Assembly (NCBI GenBank): GCA_963920525.1
Contig: OY986437.1
Span: 197,813,511-197,877,510 of the forward strand
DNA from: Dichetophora obliterata
Taxonomy: Eukaryota > Arthropoda > Insecta > Diptera > Sciomyzidae
Length of the DNA stretch: 64,000 nt
Reading direction: 5' to 3'
Under the pieces are notes generated by a model, which was not told the DNA's origin, ran no database searches, and saw only the letters and a program-made list of their open reading frames with translations. The first letter of the stretch is position 1. Every line of letters starts with the position of its first letter. The translations under genes and the position numbers were made by a program. Positions 38,071 through 51,485 of this stretch are shown here, in pieces.

Positions 38071-38589
38071 TTCCACGACATTGCTTAGGAGAGCAGGAGA
38101 GGAGGAGTAGATCCCCTGTGGTATCATAACGGACCAAATATCTGGTCTATGTGGGCCGTTCTTTTACCGGCCGCCACCTTAACCTAACCTAATCTAAGGT
38201 GTCATAACGAGCAACTAAGACTTAGTTTTTTCGCTCATGAAAATTTTTTATTAATATGCACCCTTTTTCTTCAGTGTTAAGATCATCTTGTGATAAGCAA
38301 AAATTTTAAATATAACCACTGAGCATACAATAGATAGAGGACTCAAATTGTCATAAAATGCGTGACTATCGAAAAATAATGCAATGGCTCCCACATTCTC
38401 ATTAATTCTTTGTTCGCTTTTCTCATTTCTACGATCGTTCCATTGGAACATAAAAGGAAACAAAAATGTTAAACAATTTTTAATGCGTGAATGCATTTAA
38501 TGCACAAAATTATTACCGCGGACGTACGGTGAATAAAAAATTTACTATGTGGTCAGGCAAAGGGTTGAGACTTGTGGAATATTACATAG

Positions 38590-39140
38590 TTTTGATAACA
38601 AATAATTTAGGTTTTAAACGTATTTGAATTTTAATCTTAACGCTTTTCATCAAATGTTGTACAACATCTTTCTTTAGGGTAGAACATGCTTTTTGCCAAT
38701 TCCGTTTGATGTCTGTGATATTTTTAGTAAGTTTACTGTCTTCTTTAAACTTATCTTCATTATAGCCCAGTAACGCTCTATTTATCGTAGATCAGGACCT
38801 TTTGGCGGATTTTCCGCCTTCCTAAAGCAGTTTTAATGAGCTAAAGCCAGATCGGGCGAGGATATAGTCGACACCTTCTTGTGCTGCTTTTAAAATGGTA
38901 TAAGCCGTTTCTGGAGGCACTCCCTTTGATAGACTTCTGCGTTAATTGTCCCTGTTGTGACAAATATTTTCGGTTTCAGCCCACACAAAGAAATCGTCTG
39001 CCAAATGAGAGCCTTGCTACCGAACTTTTCAACTTATACCATCTTAATGGACGTCTTGACATCCTCATCTTCAGCTTTCCTGTGATATATAGGACCAAGA
39101 AAAGACGAAAATTCGAATTTTAAATACGTTTCGTCACCCA
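38590..39140 (-). pseudogene. DDE transposase fragment, Tc1/mariner-like with terminal Glu
   Basis: Minus-strand translation gives CVIMGDETYLKFEFSS, KFGSKALIWQTISLCGLKP, TTGTINAEVYQRECLQKRL, SSPDLALAH and IERYWAIMKISLKKT, in the order of a DDE transposase core with the final E in IERYW. Four or more stops and frameshifts interrupt it. More decayed upstream coding may extend to about 39400. Confidence 0.65.
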
Positions 39141-39788
39141 TAATCACGCACTGATTTTTTTCTTTGTTAAAATGATACAACTAGCTTACACTTTTTGGCA
39201 GTTGCTTTTTTCAGTCTTTTTCGGTGCCATTTGATTCTTATGTCTTAAAATTATTGCGCTGCTTCACTCTTAGTATCATTACAACAGAAGGATTCTTCTT
39301 TATCAAGCTCAAAAGTTGAAGCGTCGCCGCGAATAACGTTTCTTTTTGCTTACTACCGTTAAAATGCTCTGGCTTGATGAATCTGGATATTTTTTTATTT
39401 ATATATACAGGCCAAGTTTTTTACAACTTACACCAATAGAGAGGAAATTGAAATCAAATGGTTCTAAGTTTTAATTTTATAATTAAAATCGTTTTTTTCA
39501 ATTACGGAAAACTTATTATTTTGTCGCTTTCAACGTTAAGTGACGGTGAAGTGCACCTTTTTTGACCACTTTTTGGCAATTCGATAAAGTGGAGGCAGGG
39601 GCGTTCTATAATATTTTGTCAGATTTGCGTGATAATTTGTATCGTTTGCTAGTGCGCTATATAAAACTCTTTTTTTCTGCACAATAATTGTACAAAAATT
39701 TTTTCCCACTTGTAATGAAATTTGCGGTATTTTGAATCTAGCAGCAAATGTCACATGTTTTGTCTCCCTTTTCACTCGGCAATAATTT

Positions 39789-39881
39789 CCTTCGCCGCAA
39801 GCTTTTGTCGATTATTCGCCCGCATCAGGGGGTTGATGAAAGTCACCTTTCAACCCGAGTAGTCAACAAACTGCTTGCGGC
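39789..39881. repeat. Small inverted repeat
   Basis: TTCGCCGCAAGC at the left is inverse to GCTTGCGGCGAC at the right, with a 70-bp centre. It may be a MITE end pair or a terminus of the adjacent Harbinger remnant. Confidence 0.4.
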
Positions 39882-39970
39882 GACAGCAATTAGTTGCAAA
39901 CAAACTGATACACTGTTAGAAATTCTGTAGGAAAAGTGAGAAGTTTCTTTTCGATACAGTCCTTAGTGCT

Positions 39971-40160
39971 CATAAGTTAATCGATAGAAAACGTTCCATT
40001 TGCAGATTTATTGCACAGTACCGCGTCGATAAAGCAGCATTCAACATAATTTTAACGGAAGTTAATCCTTTTGTGCGGTAATGATCAATTCCACCAGCAC
40101 TGCAACTTTGCGATTTCTTGCAGAGGGCAGCTTACAACGATCGGTGGTAATGGCTCATCA
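39971..40160 (+). pseudogene. PIF/Harbinger nuclease (HARBI1-like) N-terminal fragment
   Basis: The first block reads LIDRKRSICRFIAQYRVDKAAFN to EVNPFVR and stops at 40079. A frameshifted block from 40099 reads TATLRFLAEGSLQRSV. In HARBI1-like nucleases this order (phenylalanine-rich helix, then LRFLAxGSxQxSVG) precedes the DDE core. The core itself was not found. Confidence 0.6.
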
Positions 40161-40299
40161 CTATTAAGAGACTTTGACAGTAGCTTCTATTGCTACCTTG
40201 TCTCTCTTAGTGAAACATATTGCAATATCGGGATTGCGTTCCATCAAATTCTGCATCGACGCATTTTGGATCACTGTTTTATGCTTTCCCCATGTTAAA

Positions 40300-43200
40300 A
40301 TCGAATTTAGCTGATTTTTTAATATGGCAAACGATTTGAGTACTTACATTTTTGCTTGTTTAGAAAACTTTTGTGTAAGCAATCCCTATAATTTCGCTTA
40401 AGTTCAGTTAAATGTAATGATCGAGAACTGAACCTTGCAGCGAATTACTGACCGAACGGATCATATTCTCAAGAAGCAGTTTAATTGACAGTTTTTATTC
40501 TCTAGGGTTTGTTGGCCATTACTGAGCATTGTAGGCAGAAAGGTGACGGCCGATCAGAAATATAATTTTAATTTAAAGAACATTCTGTGTCAGATAGAGT
40601 TTTACCAGTGTCTGAACATGTTCCATAATGAATAGTTCGAAACTGATGCTTTTTGCTAAAGCCAATGTTAGTTCTTGTGGTAGTTTTTAACTTGTTCTAA
40701 TAAAGTCTTGTGTGCAACGTGAAATCTTAAATATTTATCTGATGCTGTTATCCCGATTATAGTTACGACCATTAACTACATTGAAAATATCTTTGATTTC
40801 TGTAGCTATTTGCAATTGCCTTTATAGAAGTGATTTATAACTGCACGAGGCGAGGTTTTTACCCTTTCTAAAGTTGTGTCAGTGTTAAAATACGATCTTA
40901 AATAGTTTGAAGATATGACATCCTTGATCATTGACTGTTACCAACTCGCTTCGTTTTTTTTTTTAGTAAATTTGCAATATTTTAGATATTTTTCTTAATT
41001 TCCCTATTTAAGGGTCCTGTTTAGTTGACAGGCCGAAAAATAGGCAATTTTCGTAAATTTCAAAACTTTCAGGTATATTAATAGTACTTTGAAGAAGGTT
41101 GTATAAAATTTTCAGATTATTTAATCAATATTCTGAAGCAGGACAAATGGCGTCGAACCGAGATGGCGACCTTTCCACAGGTCTCAAAAATATCTGAAAC
41201 CAAAAAATTTTCCTGTTTAGAAGGAGAGTGATTATAGAATAGACCACTTTTAATGAAATTAATTAAACATAGCTAAATGATAAAATTTTAGTCAATTTTA
41301 CTGAAAATTTTCGTTACTTTTTTATTGATAAATAATCCAATATGTAATGTGTCGGTAATATTACGGTTCATTCCATGACCAATTTAATTACGCGTATTTA
41401 AAAAAAAAAGTAAACATTAAATTTCGTTAAAAATTTAATGAGTTATGATGAGAGTCGCCAGCTCGTAAACGAAGTTTTCCAGAAAACGCTTTTAAAGTTT
41501 TAAGTATAGTGCGCTACCTGCTGTGACGCGGTCGGCACGGAGGCTCATAACTTTTGAACCATTACTAATATCGATTTGCCCTTTTAGTATGATATTCTAC
41601 ACATATTTCGAACCAACTAACCAGACCGGACGATCTTATTATTCTACTCTCACCTTTAAAATTTAAACATTTTTATTTATTTTTGAATTAAAACTGTTAC
41701 TGTTAAAAAACAAAAACAAAAACAAAAATTAATAGGTAAGATGATGCATGTGAAAAATTCTGGTGTAAACTCCATTGTTATTGATCTTATATATCGATAA
41801 TACAAAAAAACAAAAATATGTCTTTCCTTGTGAATGTATGTATATATTTCCAGTTCTGCGCCAAAAACTCTGCTAAGAATTACCAACGCCCTTTAATTCA
41901 ACAGTTACTTTTGTGAGCATCTGGTAAGATTTCTTTAAAAAATATTAATTGATATGAATCTAAACATGCGACTCTAATCTCGTAATATTGATAATATAAA
42001 CTATTGTATAATGTTATGTGAGGTTATGTTAAGATACATCTTTGTGAAAAAAACACAAAGATCTCTCAATTAAAATGTTGCAACATTTTATGAGATTATA
42101 GTGAGAAAAATCTCTAGAAATCCCTCAAATCAGAAATAAATTTAGATTTTAAGTCTTAAAACATAAATGAATATTTAATTATAAAATTTGGTTATTGTTG
42201 TGAGTAAATAAAATGTGTTTGGTACAAAAAAAGACTTAAAAATAACAGTTAAAAAATATAAAACAAAAATTAATATTTCATTTTTAATGATATATTTGTG
42301 TATTATTTGTGATTGCATATTTCCACAGACATTCATAAACATATTTCCATAAATACCATATAACTTTTGCTATATCTTTCAGAGCGAAAAATAACAGTCA
42401 TTGATTGATTCAGTTAGCTTTTTGAGAGAACTTTTGGTTTTGGTTTCCGAGTTATTTGTTTTTGAGAGGTATACCTACCACATTCTATGCTCTTACTTAC
42501 TGCTGGTATGTATTGCTCTTTGTCGCGTGTTTTTTCTGCCAACTTTAAGTATAATATTTAAATTTGAATATATTTTGTGCAAATATCTTAAATAGACATA
42601 CATTATTATAATTTTACCTTTTACAACTTCATTCTTGATAGCCTATTGATATAAATATTCAATCATTATAATATATTAATTTCAATATATTTATGTACCT
42701 TTATTCATGTATATAACTTTCTTTGTATCATTCTTTAGCTCTGTCGTCCAGCTTCTTCAGAGTTTACTTCTTTTGAGTTTCATTTTGAGTGCAAGGATCT
42801 TCTTTACATTCACATTCAATCCTTATTGAAATGAAAGAAAGGCTTTTCTTCCCGTTTGGAACTTTTATACAAAAGCGTAAATTTTCTATGACAATCTTTT
42901 ATGTTTTTAGTATATATATCCTATATACATACATGCATAAATATGTTTACATGCATTCATATAAATATCAAATTTTTTATCTAGTGTATTTTATGTTTCT
43001 ATATATAATTTTTGAATATGATTGCGATTTTGTTTATAAATATTACATTTATTATGATACATTGACCCCCCCCCCCCCCAAAATGAAGGTTGAAAAATAT
43101 TTTGTTGATTGTCCTGTCCGATTTGCTGTAAGTGGTCTGGATAAGTAGAATAACAAAGTGGTTAAATGTTTCTTATGTTATAAAAATAAACAATGTCTGG

Positions 43201-43499
43201 TCAAAATTTTGCAGCGCGGCAGAAAATGGGTTAAAATGTCGTCGAATTTGTGGGAAACCAAAAAGTTTTTTCAAATCCTTCCGTTCTTTTATATATATAT
43301 ATATACTATTATTCTATACGAAAGAGTAAAGTTGTTTGTAAATTCTTTGTAACTCAAAAAGTCACTTTTATCTTCCGGGATGGACATAACTTATACCGCG
43401 GTATTATATTTAAATGAAAAGTTATAAGCTAAAATACTAATAAAAATAACGTCTTTTTGGGAATAATTAAATAAAATGCAATCATATAATGCAACCATA
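40300..43499. other. Intergenic stretch without recognisable genes
   Basis: AT-rich and stop-rich. Apart from a 14-base C run at 43066-43079 and a TATATATATATATA tract near 43294, nothing structured was recognised. The 119-codon open stretch at 42789-43148 is low-complexity Tyr/Ile/Phe and unlikely to be coding. Confidence 0.4.
43066..43079 (+). repeat. C14 homopolymer
   Basis: Fourteen consecutive C residues in strongly AT-rich surroundings. Length may be uncertain in assembly. Confidence 0.85.
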
Positions 43500-43830
43500 T
43501 GGCGACCGTAGCCTAGTGGGTAGAGTGCGGGCCCTGAAGCTGAAGAACTGCGGTAGCCCGGGTTCAATTCCAGCTCAGACAGAAAGTTTTTTCAATTGAA
43601 TTAATTTTTCTGTTCGGTCGTCACCTCTCTGCAGACAATGGCAAACCTCAGGGAGTAAAAATTGACATGTAAAGGTTCTTGAGAACATAAGCCGTTCGGA
43701 GTCGGCATAAAACACGTAGGTCCAGTTCTCGGTCATTTGTGATCAAACATTTAATAACACGCACAAGGCAAGCTAGGTCAAAGTCCTTCCAAGGGCTGAA
43801 ATGGCCAGTTTATTATTTATTATTTTTATA
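43500..43830 (+). mobile_element. tRNA-derived SINE, full copy 2
   Basis: Same head and body as 21636-21984, with TAGCCTAGTGGG, GGGTTCAATTCC and GCCGTTCGGAGTCGGCATAA. It ends GGCCAGTTTATTATTTATT. Similar ATATAATRCAA stretches on each side may be the target duplication. Confidence 0.85.
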
Positions 43831-46017
43831 TATAATACAAATTTGCTTATTTAAAGGAAAATATAAATTTTTTTAAATAAAAAATGGGACAGAGGACTTA
43901 GAGAAAGAAATTGCTTAAAATTTCTTCTAAGCTAATGTAAGGTCAAAATGGAAAATTGCGAATTAGTGTAAAATTTTTGGGATAAGTATATCATGACCCA
44001 TAAGGCACACGCTAACATTCCTGAGTAGAACTATTAAAGACATAAGAGAATCAAATTATATGGGTAGAGTTAAAGTTATATTTTCGAAATATTTCCCTCA
44101 AACTCTACCAGTTGTACAAAGAGGTACGTTGTTAAATCCACTATGAGTATATTCGCTCCGCAGACCTCTTTAGCGGAACTTGATTTGAATGAAAGAATTT
44201 GCGCCAAATGTAATAGAAAGTAGAATTTTTACATGCCCTGAAATCTAGCTTTTGTTCTTATTTAACTTGCTATAGAAATCGAAAAAGGTCATCATGTAAA
44301 TTGTTTGAAAAACTTACTAAGCTGTTCAAAAATAAACTGAGTTTAAACAATGGTATAACAGACAAGTTAGTGTTAGGTCTGAATGTGCTCTCCTTCTTAG
44401 TGACGAAAACTGTCAAAGTCAGCCAATTTGCTATTTTTGCCTATTTGTGCTTTCTGATGTCATTCTCATCGGTTGCAAATTTTGTATAAGCTGTCAACTT
44501 AGTTTTGATATATTTCATTAAATATATCTCGTTCAGAAGTTATTGCTATGGTAATCTTACTTCATTAGAATTTTTGCACTATTTTAAAAAATGAGACTAA
44601 TTTGGCAAACAATTAACGTAGCTCCCTTGGATTGACCCCAGGATTGTCATAAGGTCCTCTTATTTTTCCACCGTCCCTAGCATTTAATTCTAAAAAGAAC
44701 CGACCCCTATCTTCCATCCTTCTGAGGGGTCCCCTTCAAAAAATAAATAATTTCAAAAATAGTTTATTTTATGAACGGCTCTTAAAGGAGTCATATTTAA
44801 TGTGATCCTATAATTTTTTACCCCCAACATTTCTTCTGAACACTGAGAGTCCTCATACAAAAAACATAAACTTGAGAAAAATAGTTTATACTCATCCAAA
44901 TTAATCCCTGAAGGGGTCAAATTTATGAACTGGTCATGATAAAAAGATTAATTTATTTAAAAATTCGCGAGTGATGAAAACTCAACCCAATGGTAAATGG
45001 ACGCGTTTAGGCGTAATTTATTCTGGGAATAAATTTATTCCTATTTCTAAAATAAAATGTATTTTTTATTTATCCGAAAAAGCGCTCAGGTAGCGAAGTA
45101 GCATATAATATTTTCGCTTCCTAAGATAACGACCGCTCGGGGAACATGTTGTGTGAGCGCATACCATTCAGCCCGACAGTTGTGCAACATTTGCGTAGCA
45201 GATTTTCTGCTGAATGCACTAAATGGCATATACCTTACATCGTAAGCGACTATGCAAGTAGGTAACTGCTAACGACGCCTAGTGATAAATGGACGCATGA
45301 CGTAATCAAATATTTCTTAAAAATATATATGCAATGTAGCGATGCCTCCAAAGTTAACAATAAACTATTACATTTGTTCGGACATGGCCGCTAAAAACAC
45401 TGGTGACATGTACCTTACACAGTAAGCGACGATAGTAGTAGGTATCCATGATACAAAGAACTATAGATAATGTATTCCCAGCGCAACGTAAAAATTTACT
45501 GCGTTATTCGTCATTGATGCTCGTCAAATGTGACACTTGATGAATACATACAAAAGAAAATGTCAAATTTCAGTAAAAATTCTGTCTAACACATCAAGCA
45601 ACGTAGTTTGTGTAAAGGGTTGAAAAAGGGAGAAAACACCTCTACAAAATATGCAATTTTTTTCACCAACAGTACTAAAAAATATATATACTTTATTTTG
45701 GACATGTTTTTTTTAACGATTTTTTATCTTATTTCAGTAAACCAAGTTTTCATAAGAAAAATTTCGACATTTTAAAATCTTTACACCCTGTGAATAAATT
45801 GTGACTACGGTTGCAACAACGAGCACCTGTTAGGTCACAGCAAAGATGGCGGACATGCTCAATACTTCATCTATAGTTCTTTTTATTATGGAAGGTACCC
45901 TGCTTTTGTCGCACAAGATAGGAGATAAGAAAATAAATTGAACGAAAATCATCTCTACGCCACATGCGCAAACATCGAAAAAAAACACTAAAGAAAATGA
46001 GACAAAAATTATTTTCA
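43831..46017. other. Intergenic stretch with short duplicated segments
   Basis: No gene recognised. Near-duplicate segments ACCTTACATCGTAAGCGAC (about 45232) and ACCTTACACAGTAAGCGAC (about 45413) indicate a decayed local duplication or element. Confidence 0.4.
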
Positions 46018-46350
46018 CCATCAGCCCTATCGGGAATAATTTTTTACGCGGATTCGGGTAGGGACTTTTCATTTTTAAGATAAAGCTTAAGAACATTTTG
46101 AAAATTTTTAATGCAAATATGTTTATCAACCGTAGAAAAACAAATTTGCATTTGTTCATTTGAAAAGGGAGTTTTAATTTTTAAGATAAAGCTCAAATAC
46201 ATTTTGAAAAATTTTAATGCAAATATGTTTATCAACCGTAGATGAACAAATTTGCATTAAAAATTTTCAAAATGTATTTGAGCTTTATATTAAAAATGAA
46301 AACTCCCTTTTCCGATTCCGCGTGAAAAAGTATTCCTGATAGAGCTGAAT
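46018..46350. mobile_element. Foldback element with a duplicated arm
   Basis: The ends are TCAGCCCTATCGGGAATA and the inverse of TCAGCTCTATCAGGAATA. The left side holds two direct copies of an approximately 100-bp arm (TTTTTAAGATAAAGCT at 46073 and 46178). The right side holds one inverted copy, so alternative hairpins are possible. Confidence 0.65.
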
Positions 46351-47639
46351 ATTTTTTTACAGTTAATAATGAATGTATTTTTTACCTTTTTTCGGGTTCT
46401 TTTCAGAATTAAAGCTGGATAAAACTGTAGTTATTTGATATCTAAAATTCCAGATTAGGCCACATCACGCTTACAGTTGTTATGCATTACGTTGTCATCA
46501 CCGATAAATTCTTAGAAGCGGGAAGTAATTAAAGTTAGCGTTGCACAGTTTTGCATCTATAACAAGCTAGCTGGACAAAATTGAATCTCTGGTTTAATGA
46601 AAATAACTGTATTTTTATAAGAAATATTCTCAAAGTCGGAAGATCAACAATTGTTTTGGTTTTATATCAGCAAATTGCCACAGTAGACAGTGGAAGTGAG
46701 AGAAGTCGTTTTGTTGAAAATATAATTGCAATTCGGTTGAAATTGACTGCTAGTGAAAATAAGCTAATTTTTTTGTTTGTGCATAGTTTAAAGAAATTTT
46801 GTTAAATGGATTTCAAAGTTGAGGGTAAGTTCTAATGAAATTAATAGAAAAGTTGAAAAAAAATTTAATACTATTTTAATAACAGTTCCACAAAAATGAG
46901 TTTTAATAAAGTTCAATATTTTATTTATATTTCTAACATTTGGATACCATTATCTTTTCGCACACTTTCGCAATAACATTTTTTTTTTGCTTGCTTAGAC
47001 TACATCTTTCCAATAAATAACTTTTATTTGAAGGCTTATAATTTAATTTGAATTTACAATCCACCAGCAGAAACCACAGAAGACTACTGATGAGTTGATG
47101 TAGCTATCAACGAAACAGTTTGTCTAGTCTGCTTGGTTGTTTGTTCTGCAAAGAACTTCTTGCAACCTGTTGCTTTATGAACTTATTTGGCATTAAGCTC
47201 AAATATAATTCTAAAACAATATAGTAATTAAAATATATAAAATAAATTATTTAACTATTTTTAATTAATTTTTGTTCTCTCAACCCTTTCAGCCCTGAAT
47301 TATTTTCCGTAAAAAGTTAATTGTTTTCCCTATTATGTACGTAAATAACACTAAAACAAAATTTGAAATATTTTGTTTTTTCGTTGTTGCAATTGCGATA
47401 CGATAAGGCCGTTTGTAGCGCCCTCTGTTTGTGAGTAGCATAATATGCCGTTGCGCCGGAAAGGCAAACTTCTGAATTTGATGGTGGCAATTGCCACCGC
47501 CAAGGTCGAAAGGGTTCAGTATGATATGCACCAACATTATCACGTGTTTTTAAATGAAGATTATAGACAGATTGCAGGGTCTTTACGCTTCGGATATTTA
47601 CGGGAGAAATATGAACACTTAATTTGAATGTTGTTTAAT
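46351..47639. other. Intergenic stretch, no recognisable feature
   Basis: AT-rich; the small open stretches show no recognisable motif. Confidence 0.35.
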
Positions 47640-47960
47640 TTGCATTTTTCTTAATTTGTGAGCGGTAAAAGGGGGTGTGGCAAATTATTTTTCTAATCAT
47701 CTCGTACTTGAATAAATCTGCAATCGGCCCAGTAGTCAAATTGAATTATTTCTGAAAAATTGGTATATAAAGTTCCACCACGCCCATTTTTGGTCCATTT
47801 GCCTAAAGTAACTATATTGTAAACTAAATTTAGGTCTAATACGACCAACACCGTCTTAAATAGTCTTTTTAATGTTTTGTAAAAATAAAAAATTTGTGGG
47901 TAAAAGGGGGCGGTAGAATGTTTGCCAGCTGGTGAACGGTGTATATCTGACATCCCTCTA
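47640..47960 (-). mobile_element. Helitron-like remnant
   Basis: It shares with 12540-12860 the phrases GAGCGGTAAAAGGGGGTGTGG, CTAATCATCTCGTAC and GGCCCAGTAG, in the same order. It lacks both termini. Confidence 0.45.
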
Positions 47961-49603
47961 TAACTTTTTGTTTTGTTTTGACCCTATAAATACATAAACG
48001 TAAAAAAATAATTTTGTCCAGCTAGCTTGTTCTAGACGCAACACTACGATGGCACCTTTTTATTGAAGTTTATCTGCAGAAATAAATGGAGGGTTGGTAG
48101 TTATTTGAATATAACAAAAATATTTCCGAATAAGTATCTTTTTTTCATATGTAATTGTTTCTTTCTTTTTGAATGCGTAAGCATGAGCATAAATTTTGAC
48201 ATTTCGAAATCAATTTTAGAATAGATAGTATTTTTCTAACTCGCCTTGCTAAAGATCAACAATTCTCCATAGGCCGCTAATTATTCTTAGATGTACCAAA
48301 CTCCATGATGAACCATGTTATAAACTAGAATACAAATACGACATTTGAAGTGAGATTAAAAGATGAATTGTAATAATATAAAGAGATAAACCAAAATCTC
48401 CTTAGATGTAACATGCTATAACCTAGTATACAAATAAGAAATTTAAAGTTTGATCAAAGAATGTTTTGAAATCAAAGTTATCATTAGTTTCCAAACTTTT
48501 CTGGAGTCCAAAGGACTTGCATAGAAGTACTCAACTTGGACATCTTTTCAATTTTAAACGCTCTTATTTGCTAAATATATGGGAAATATTATTTTTGATA
48601 ATTGAAAAAATTAAGTTTTAAACTTAGAAAACGGCAAGCCAATTCTATGTTGTAATTTCAGAAGATGTTGAAGCAAGAACTGGACGGATTCTTACATCAA
48701 AATTAGCGTAAGTTCTTTTAACGTAAGTACTTAAATTATTTCCCCCAATTGCATTAAAAATTTGTTTATAAAAAAAAACTCATGTTAATAATACTAAGGT
48801 TAGATTTTGAAAGTTATCAACATGGAAACAAAATTAATTCTAGAAATATTGATTATAGAATTTATATACATCTTGAACAAAATCGCAATCATATTGACGT
48901 TAAGAAAACTAAAACTTTTTCATTATAAAATTTCGGTATCCAACTCTTGTGTGTGTGTCTCTCTGCTTCTATATTTTCAGGATGTGAACGTTCCGTACGA
49001 TTTCGCATCAGGCAGCAATTCTTCTTTGAACCATATCAAATTTTATAAATTATATTGATTGAATTAAATTTAAAAATGTTTCGATTTGTATGGTTTAAAT
49101 CGTTTTACATACTTTCAGCCCAATTTGAAGTGTTCAGGTTTCTGTTACACCTCCAAAAGAGCCCCCCTCATGAGTTATGAAAACAAAATTGAAATGATTT
49201 GAGTTAATTTAATGTAGTCTTACAGGTAATTATTTTTTTTAATTTCCTTTACAATTTTATGGATAGTAAATTAAATATGGGGGGCCTGTTTAGTATGTAA
49301 AATGTCAAAAATAATTTTAATAAAATTATAATTTTAACTAAAGAATTTTTCGGTGTTTTCTTTAATAAAATCGCTAAGTATATTTGAAATTAAAATATTC
49401 TTAGTAGCTTAAGAAGTAATAACAGTTTCATTAATATACTAAATAGGCAACCGTTTTTATCTTGAAACTAAAATATTTTACAAAAAAATATAGTTTGAAA
49501 TCGTGTGCATATGTATTGTTGGAAGAACATTTTAGACACACAGGTTCCTATCGACCGGTATGGTTACAGGGCTGCTGATTGTTTCGACATTATTTTTGAA
49601 TAT
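47961..49603. other. Intergenic stretch, no recognisable feature
   Basis: AT-rich non-coding DNA. Confidence 0.35.
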
Positions 49604-50316
49604 GGGCATTTCCAAACTGACGTTACGGAAGATTCGTACGAAGAAGTATTAACAAAAAAGAATGAAAATGTCTAATTTTTAAAAAGTTTTTATATTTATG
49701 TAGAATTAAGTAGCACTATATTAAGTAAAACAATGACAACAATCGACCCTAAGGAATAAGCAAAAATATGTGCTGGCGTTATGTTACAAAAGACGGAAGT
49801 GATTTTTGACTTGGATTACAAAAATCTCTGAATTGGGCAAGACTTTTTGTATAGAACTTTTTTTAGGTTTTAAAATAACACAAGTTTATTTTCTAAGTGA
49901 TCAAATTTAAAAATCTTCTCTAGTTTCTTTTTTATTAGGCTTTTTGATTTGGGTTACGTTACTTAAATTTCCATTGTAGTTTAATTAAGTAATTAGGTAG
50001 TTAAGTAATTATGTATTTATTAATTAAAAAACTATTTTGCCTTTCCTTTCTTTGTCTCAACTATTTTTTCATTATCTTTATCCAATGCCTTCCTTTTTTA
50101 CTAAAACAAAAAATTTTACGAAACATTTACTAAACATCTACGAAAAAGAAAAACTAAATTTGTGAAGCAGTGCAGACGATTTGATCTGAATATGGCTTAT
50201 GAATTTATGAAGAAATTGCTTAAATTAATAAAATTAAAATGTTTTTGTCTTAGATAATATCATCAAATAATAAGTTTTAATTTTTTGGTCACGGTAGACT
50301 TTCCTGTGGAAATGCC
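49604..50316. mobile_element. TIR element family M3, intact-length copy
   Basis: 713 bp with GGGCATTTCCA at the left and TGGAAATGCC at the right. ATAT-containing flanks lie on both sides. It aligns with the split copy at 6357-10022 and the reverse partial copy at 12058-12425. No ORF. Confidence 0.75.
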
Positions 50317-50899
50317 AATATGTAGCTGTATATTTTTACAGAAATTAAACAAATGCATGAACTACATTTCGTATTTATTACAGAGCTCGAATATTTAATA
50401 ATAATCCAAAAATCTTTTAGTCTTTGACTTATAAATAAAATTCGAACATGTCTTTGAAGATTTTTATTTTTAAAAGTGTTTGAAAACTTTTTAAAAAGTT
50501 ATTTCTTAATAAAGTCAACAATATTATTACGTTACGTCTTCACGAGGTATAGCACATGCCATCAAGGCATCGAAGAATCTAGTGGGGACCGTCTATGCCA
50601 TGGCATATCTTATGCCCTGCGATATCATAACGTCTCTACGAGGCATATTACATGCCATCATATACAGTGATGTGCATATAAATAGGAAAACCTGCAGCCG
50701 AATTACAGCATCCGTGATTGAGCAAAATTGTACAAGATTAATATGCACTAGTCTCGTCGTGCCCTTCGTAATTTTGCTCGATCACGGATCAAGAATAAAA
50801 CAGAGGAACAAAAGACATTTTTTTTTGCGGCATAAGTTTTTGGAGTCAATTCAGATACATGGGATAATGAAGTTTTAATCTTGTAATTCACATTGTTTT

Positions 50900-51485
50900 A
50901 ATTGACTCTGGTTCTCGCGATAAATCACTATTTTAAAAATGTAAGATGTTTCATCACAGATCTTAACATAAACAGTTAGTCTGATTTGGTAAAATAAAAA
51001 ATCCGCAGCTAAATTGAAGATCTTAGCCTATTATTTAGATTATTTGTAGGCGGACGTAGCCTAGTGGTTAGAGTGCGTGGCCCCTAAGCTAAAGAACCGC
51101 GGTAGCCCGGGTTCAATTCCAGCTCAGACAGAAAGTTTTTTCAATTGAATTTATTTTCGTCACCTCTCTACAGACAATGGCAAATCTCAGAGAGTAAAAA
51201 TTGCCATGTAAAGCTTCTTGAGAACATAAGCCGTTCGAAGTCGGCATAAAACACGTAGGTCCAGTTCTCGATCATTTGTGTTCAAACATTTAATAACACG
51301 CACAACGCAAGCTAGGTCAATGTCCTTCCAAGGGTTGAAATGGCCAGTTTATTTTATATTTTTATTTTGAATTGACTCTGGTTCTCGCGATAAACCACTA
51401 TTTTAAAAATTAAGGAGATTTCATCACAGATCTTAACATAACTCCAGAACAGTTAGTCTGATTTGGTAAAATAAAAAAAATCCAA
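50900..51485. repeat. Direct duplication flanking a SINE
   Basis: About 105 bp starting AATTGACTCTGGTTCTCGCG at 50900 recurs at 51370-51482 with few changes. The SINE at 51048 sits between the two, giving a period of about 470 bp. Confidence 0.75.
51048..51366 (+). mobile_element. tRNA-derived SINE, full copy 3
   Basis: The head GGACGTAGCCTAGTGGTTAG has the same body and GGCCAGTTTATTTTATATT tail as the other copies, plus a small deletion after TTTTTCAATTGAATTTATTT. It lies between the two direct repeats. Confidence 0.85.

Noticed and set aside
42789..43148. 119-codon Tyr/Ile/Phe-rich frame
   Set aside because: Low-complexity translation of AT-rich DNA with no motif, running into a C homopolymer.
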